Part shown: positions 61,657 through 64,000 of the stretch, one piece after another | How the letters are laid out: the number at the start of each line of letters is the position of its first letter | Numbering within the stretch: the first letter of the stretch is position 1 | Assembly: GCF_031679605.1 (NCBI RefSeq) | Contig: NZ_CP117522.1 | Coordinates: forward strand, 744,001-808,000 | DNA length: 64,000 nt | DNA from: Streptomyces luomodiensis | GTDB taxonomy: Bacteria; Actinomycetota; Actinomycetes; Streptomycetales; Streptomycetaceae | Reading direction: 5' to 3' | Made by a program: the position numbers and the translations under genes | The notes under the pieces: generated by a model | Databases searched by the model: none | Seen by the model: the letters and a program-made list of their open reading frames with translations, nothing else | What the model was told of the DNA's origin: nothing

Positions 61657-63177
61657 ATGTCCACGGCATGGTCGAGTTCGGGTCCCGCTCCCCACCGGGA
61701 CGAAGAACAACGGCTGCGTGAGCTCGGCTACCAGCCCGTACTGGCCCGCCGCATGGGCGGCTTCGGCAACTTCGCCATCAGTTTCTCGGTCATCTCCATC
61801 CTCTCCGGATGCATGACGCTGTACGGCTTCGGGCTGAACACCGGAGGCCCCGCGGTCATGATGTGGGGCTGGGCCGGGGTGGGGCTGTTCGTGCTGTGCG
61901 TCGGGCTCGCCCTGGCGGAGGTGACCAGCGCCTATCCCACCTCGGGAGCGCTGTACTACATGGCCGACCGGCTGGGCGGACGGGCCTGGGGCTGGTACAC
62001 CGGCTGGCTCAATCTGCTGGGACTGCTCGGCGCCATCGCCGGGATCGACTACGGCGCCGCCCTGTTCACCGGCGCGCTCCTCAACCTCCAGTGGGGATTC
62101 GATCCCACCCCGGAGTCGACCATGGTGATCTTCGCGTGCGTCCTGCTGCTGCACGCGGCGCTGAATCTGTTCGGGGTGCGGCTGGTCAGCGTGCTCAACT
62201 CGGTCAGTGTGTGGTGGCATCTGGCGGGCGTCGCCATCATCGTCGGCGCGCTGGCGATCGTGCCCTCCCACCACCAGTCGCCCGAGTTCGTCTTCACCGA
62301 ATTCGTCAATGACACCGGCTGGTCGAATCCGCTGTATGTGAGCGCGATCGGACTGCTGCTCGCCCAGTACACCTTCTCCGGTTACGACGCCTCCGCGCAT
62401 CTGTCCGAGGAGACCTCCAACGCCTCCGTCTCCGCCGCCCGGGGGATCGTCCGCGCCATCTGGGTGTCCTGGGCGGCCGGGTTCGTGCTGCTGGCGGGAC
62501 TGACCTTCGCCATCCAGGACTACGCGGGTACGCAAGCGAGCGCCACCGGAGTACCGCCGGCGCAGATCCTGATCGACGCCCTGGGCACGGGCGGTGCCAC
62601 CGCGATGCTGCTCATCGTCATCGTGGCGCAGCTGTTCTGCGGGAACGCCGAAGTGGCGGCGGCCAGCCGGATGGTGTTCGCGTTCAGCCGGGACGGCGCG
62701 CTGCCGGGGTCACGGCTGTGGCGGCGGGTCAGTTCCGCTACCCAGACGCCGGTGCTCGCGGTCTGGCTGTCGGTGGCGGTCGCGTGTGTGCTGGCCCTGC
62801 CGTCCCTGTACTCCGAGACGGCCTACGGCGCGGTGACTGCCATCAACGTCATCGGGATCACCCCCGCCTACGCCATCCCCATCCTGCTGCGGCTGCGCGC
62901 CGGGGACCGGTTCCGGCCGGGCCCGTGGCACCTGGGCCGCTGGAGCAAGCCGGTGGGCTGGGTCGCGGTGGTGTGGGTGGCCCTGGTGACGGTGCTGTTC
63001 TGTCTGCCGCAGTCCAGTCCGGTGACGGTCGACTCGATGAACTACGCCTCGATCGCGCTGGCCGTGGTGCTGCTGCTGGCCACCATCTGGTGGTTCGTGG
63101 CCCGCCGCTCGTACGGCACGCCCTCCGCGTACGGCACCGCGCGGGAACAGGCGGAGATCGCCGAGGGCATCGTCTGA
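61657..63177 (+). CDS. APC-family amino acid permease
   Basis: A 506-residue transporter with about 12 membrane helices. The start is ATG 61657 with CGGAGG 8 nt upstream. The first helix region has the APC pattern NFAISFSVISILSGCMTLYG, followed by GPAVMMWGW and LAEVTSAYPTSGALYYMADR, and later FSGYDASAHLSEET, the consensus of the amino acid/choline/GABA-permease branch. Likely substrates are amino acids or GABA; not resolvable. Twelve-bp repeats and a hairpin lie just downstream. Confidence 0.9.
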   Translation: MSTAWSSSGPAPHRDEEQRLRELGYQPVLARRMGGFGNFAISFSVISILSGCMTLYGFGLNTGGPAVMMWGWAGVGLFVLCVGLALAEVTSAYPTSGALYYMADRLGGRAWGWYTGWLNLLGLLGAIAGIDYGAALFTGALLNLQWGFDPTPESTMVIFACVLLLHAALNLFGVRLVSVLNSVSVWWHLAGVAIIVGALAIVPSHHQSPEFVFTEFVNDTGWSNPLYVSAIGLLLAQYTFSGYDASAHLSEETSNASVSAARGIVRAIWVSWAAGFVLLAGLTFAIQDYAGTQASATGVPPAQILIDALGTGGATAMLLIVIVAQLFCGNAEVAAASRMVFAFSRDGALPGSRLWRRVSSATQTPVLAVWLSVAVACVLALPSLYSETAYGAVTAINVIGITPAYAIPILLRLRAGDRFRPGPWHLGRWSKPVGWVAVVWVALVTVLFCLPQSSPVTVDSMNYASIALAVVLLLATIWWFVARRSYGTPSAYGTAREQAEIAEGIV

Positions 63178-63193
63178 GGGGTTCTCACCCGTG

Positions 63194-63295
63194 CGGAGCC
63201 GGATGCGGGGCCTGATGCGGAGCCGGATGCGAAGCTCGATGGAGAGCCGGTTGCGGAGCCGGATGGGGCAAAGCCTTCCGCACCCGGCTCCGCAC
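63194..63295. repeat. Six 12-bp tandem repeats with inverted copy, probable bidirectional terminator
   Basis: Exactly six 12-bp units run from 63194 to 63265 with consensus CGGAGCCGGATG (perfect in units 1, 3 and 6). About 15 nt later an inverted copy (CACCCGGCTCCGCAC, 63281-63295) can pair with any of them, giving hairpins between the convergent permease and monooxygenase genes. Confidence 0.8.
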
Positions 63296-63307
63296 ACCGG
63301 GCAGGTC

Positions 63308-64000
63308 TCAGCGGGAACGGCGCACCGACACCGCCGGGGGTCGCTCCCGGCCCGCCCCGTAGGCGAGGAAGTACGCGGGTGCCCGCTTCAGCCACGGCGC
63401 CCTGGTGAGCACCTCGGCCAGCCGCAGCGGCTGCCCTCCGGCGACCGGTGAACGCCCCTGGAGCAACGGCTCGATGACCCGCGTATGGGCGATCCGCTGG
63501 AGTTTCTGCGTCGCGGCGGCGGTCGGCCACCGGCGGCGCTGGACGGCGCGTACGTCGCCGAGCCCCACGGTGCCCGCGCGCAGCGGCCCGGCCAGATGGC
63601 GGGCGGCGGCGACCGCGTCCTCGACGGCGAGGTTGATGCCGATGCCGAACACGGGCGACATCGCGTGGGCCGCGTCCCCGATGCACAGCAGTCCGGGGCG
63701 GTGCCAGCGGCGGAGCCGGTCCATCCGTACGTCCAGCAGCTTCACCTCGTCCCAGGACCGCGGCCCCGGTTCCCGGCCGTCCTCCCTCATCCATGGGGTG
63801 GCCTGTGCGAACGAGGACAGGAACCGGTCGAGCCCCTCGGCGCGGTACTGGGCGTCGGCCCCCTTGGGGATCAGCACGGCGCACTGCCAGTAGTCACCAC
63901 GGTCGATCATGGCCGTGAGAAAGCGCCCGCCGGCGTTGCCCACCAGCCCCTGGGGGTCGCTCTCCCGCCGGGGCAGCCGGAACCACCAGACGTCCATCGG
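63308..64000 (-). CDS. FAD-dependent monooxygenase, C-terminal part, truncated by window end
   Basis: About 230 residues are visible of a group A aromatic/polyketide hydroxylase-type flavoprotein; the N-terminal FAD motif lies beyond the window. The GD motif LLCIGDAAHAMSPVFGIGIN and the following VEDAVAAARHL helix, which contact FAD, are clear. The segment DYWQCAVLIPKGADAQYR is typical of the PheA/TfdB-like fold, and the C-terminus ends with basic residues. Substrate unknown. Confidence 0.88.
   Translation of the reverse strand, partial: PMDVWWFRLPRRESDPQGLVGNAGGRFLTAMIDRGDYWQCAVLIPKGADAQYRAEGLDRFLSSFAQATPWMREDGREPGPRSWDEVKLLDVRMDRLRRWHRPGLLCIGDAAHAMSPVFGIGINLAVEDAVAAARHLAGPLRAGTVGLGDVRAVQRRRWPTAAATQKLQRIAHTRVIEPLLQGRSPVAGGQPLRLAEVLTRAPWLKRAPAYFLAYGAGRERPPAVSVRRSR

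Overview
The window looks like a Streptomyces chromosome segment: very high GC with strong third-position G/C bias, GTG/TTG starts, ATGA-type overlaps between co-directional genes, rare TTA leucine codons, a complete ergothioneine operon, a resuscitation-promoting factor and family 2B encapsulins. No rRNA, tRNA, CRISPR array or insertion sequence was seen.

Layout. 1-4.2 kb: edge lipoprotein and a heterodimeric ABC exporter. 4.2-10.6 kb: YdjM-like membrane hydrolase, Ski2-type helicase, TesB thioesterase, DUF6397-like protein, roadblock/LC7 protein, F420-type oxidoreductase. 10.7-15.6 kb: zinc alcohol dehydrogenase overlapping a second roadblock gene, a frame-disrupted methyltransferase, a hydrolase divergent from a PadR regulator, and an unknown protein. 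15.6-21 kb: 17-bp tandem repeats, a small membrane protein, and a coupled SNF2 helicase/SWIM pair. 21-26.3 kb: pectin methylesterase and a xylose module (xylA divergent from xylB, then a ROK regulator). 26.8-30.2 kb: an AT-richer island with an inositol-monophosphatase-family gene and an extra dxs, each carrying an early TTA codon. 30.2-34.6 kb: Tat-exported phosphodiesterase-like protein, two tandem family 2B encapsulin shell genes sharing an almost identical 257-nt tract, and a small membrane protein. 34.8-38.2 kb: oxidoreductase plus two acyl-CoA dehydrogenases behind a palindromic operator. 38.4-42.7 kb: egtABCD. 42.8-44.7 kb: decayed GH85 endoglycosidase and an Rpf/LysM/M23 cell-wall hydrolase with a perfect Crp-like palindrome upstream. 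44.8-50.8 kb: SGNH hydrolase, then a sugar module (MFS transporter, DeoR regulator, SIS isomerase, ROK kinase) tied together by shared operator-like DNA. 50.9-56 kb: tatA, a serine-hydrolase remnant, gltD, an MBL-fold protein, and lpd divergent from an S4 protein. 56-60.3 kb: glycerol-kinase-like, GlpA-like and GlpB-like operon. 60.6-64 kb: unknown protein, APC permease, 12-bp repeats, truncated FAD monooxygenase.

The most interesting parts are the paired encapsulins with no recognisable cargo gene beside them, the TTA-marked phosphatase/dxs operon next to them, the DeoR sugar regulon with a duplicated 38-bp promoter/operator block, the acyl-CoA dehydrogenase pair in which only one subunit keeps the catalytic Glu, and a set of genes whose -10-like hexamer lies exactly one promoter step before the start codon, suggesting leaderless mRNAs. 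All functional calls are from reading the sequence; no database search was run.
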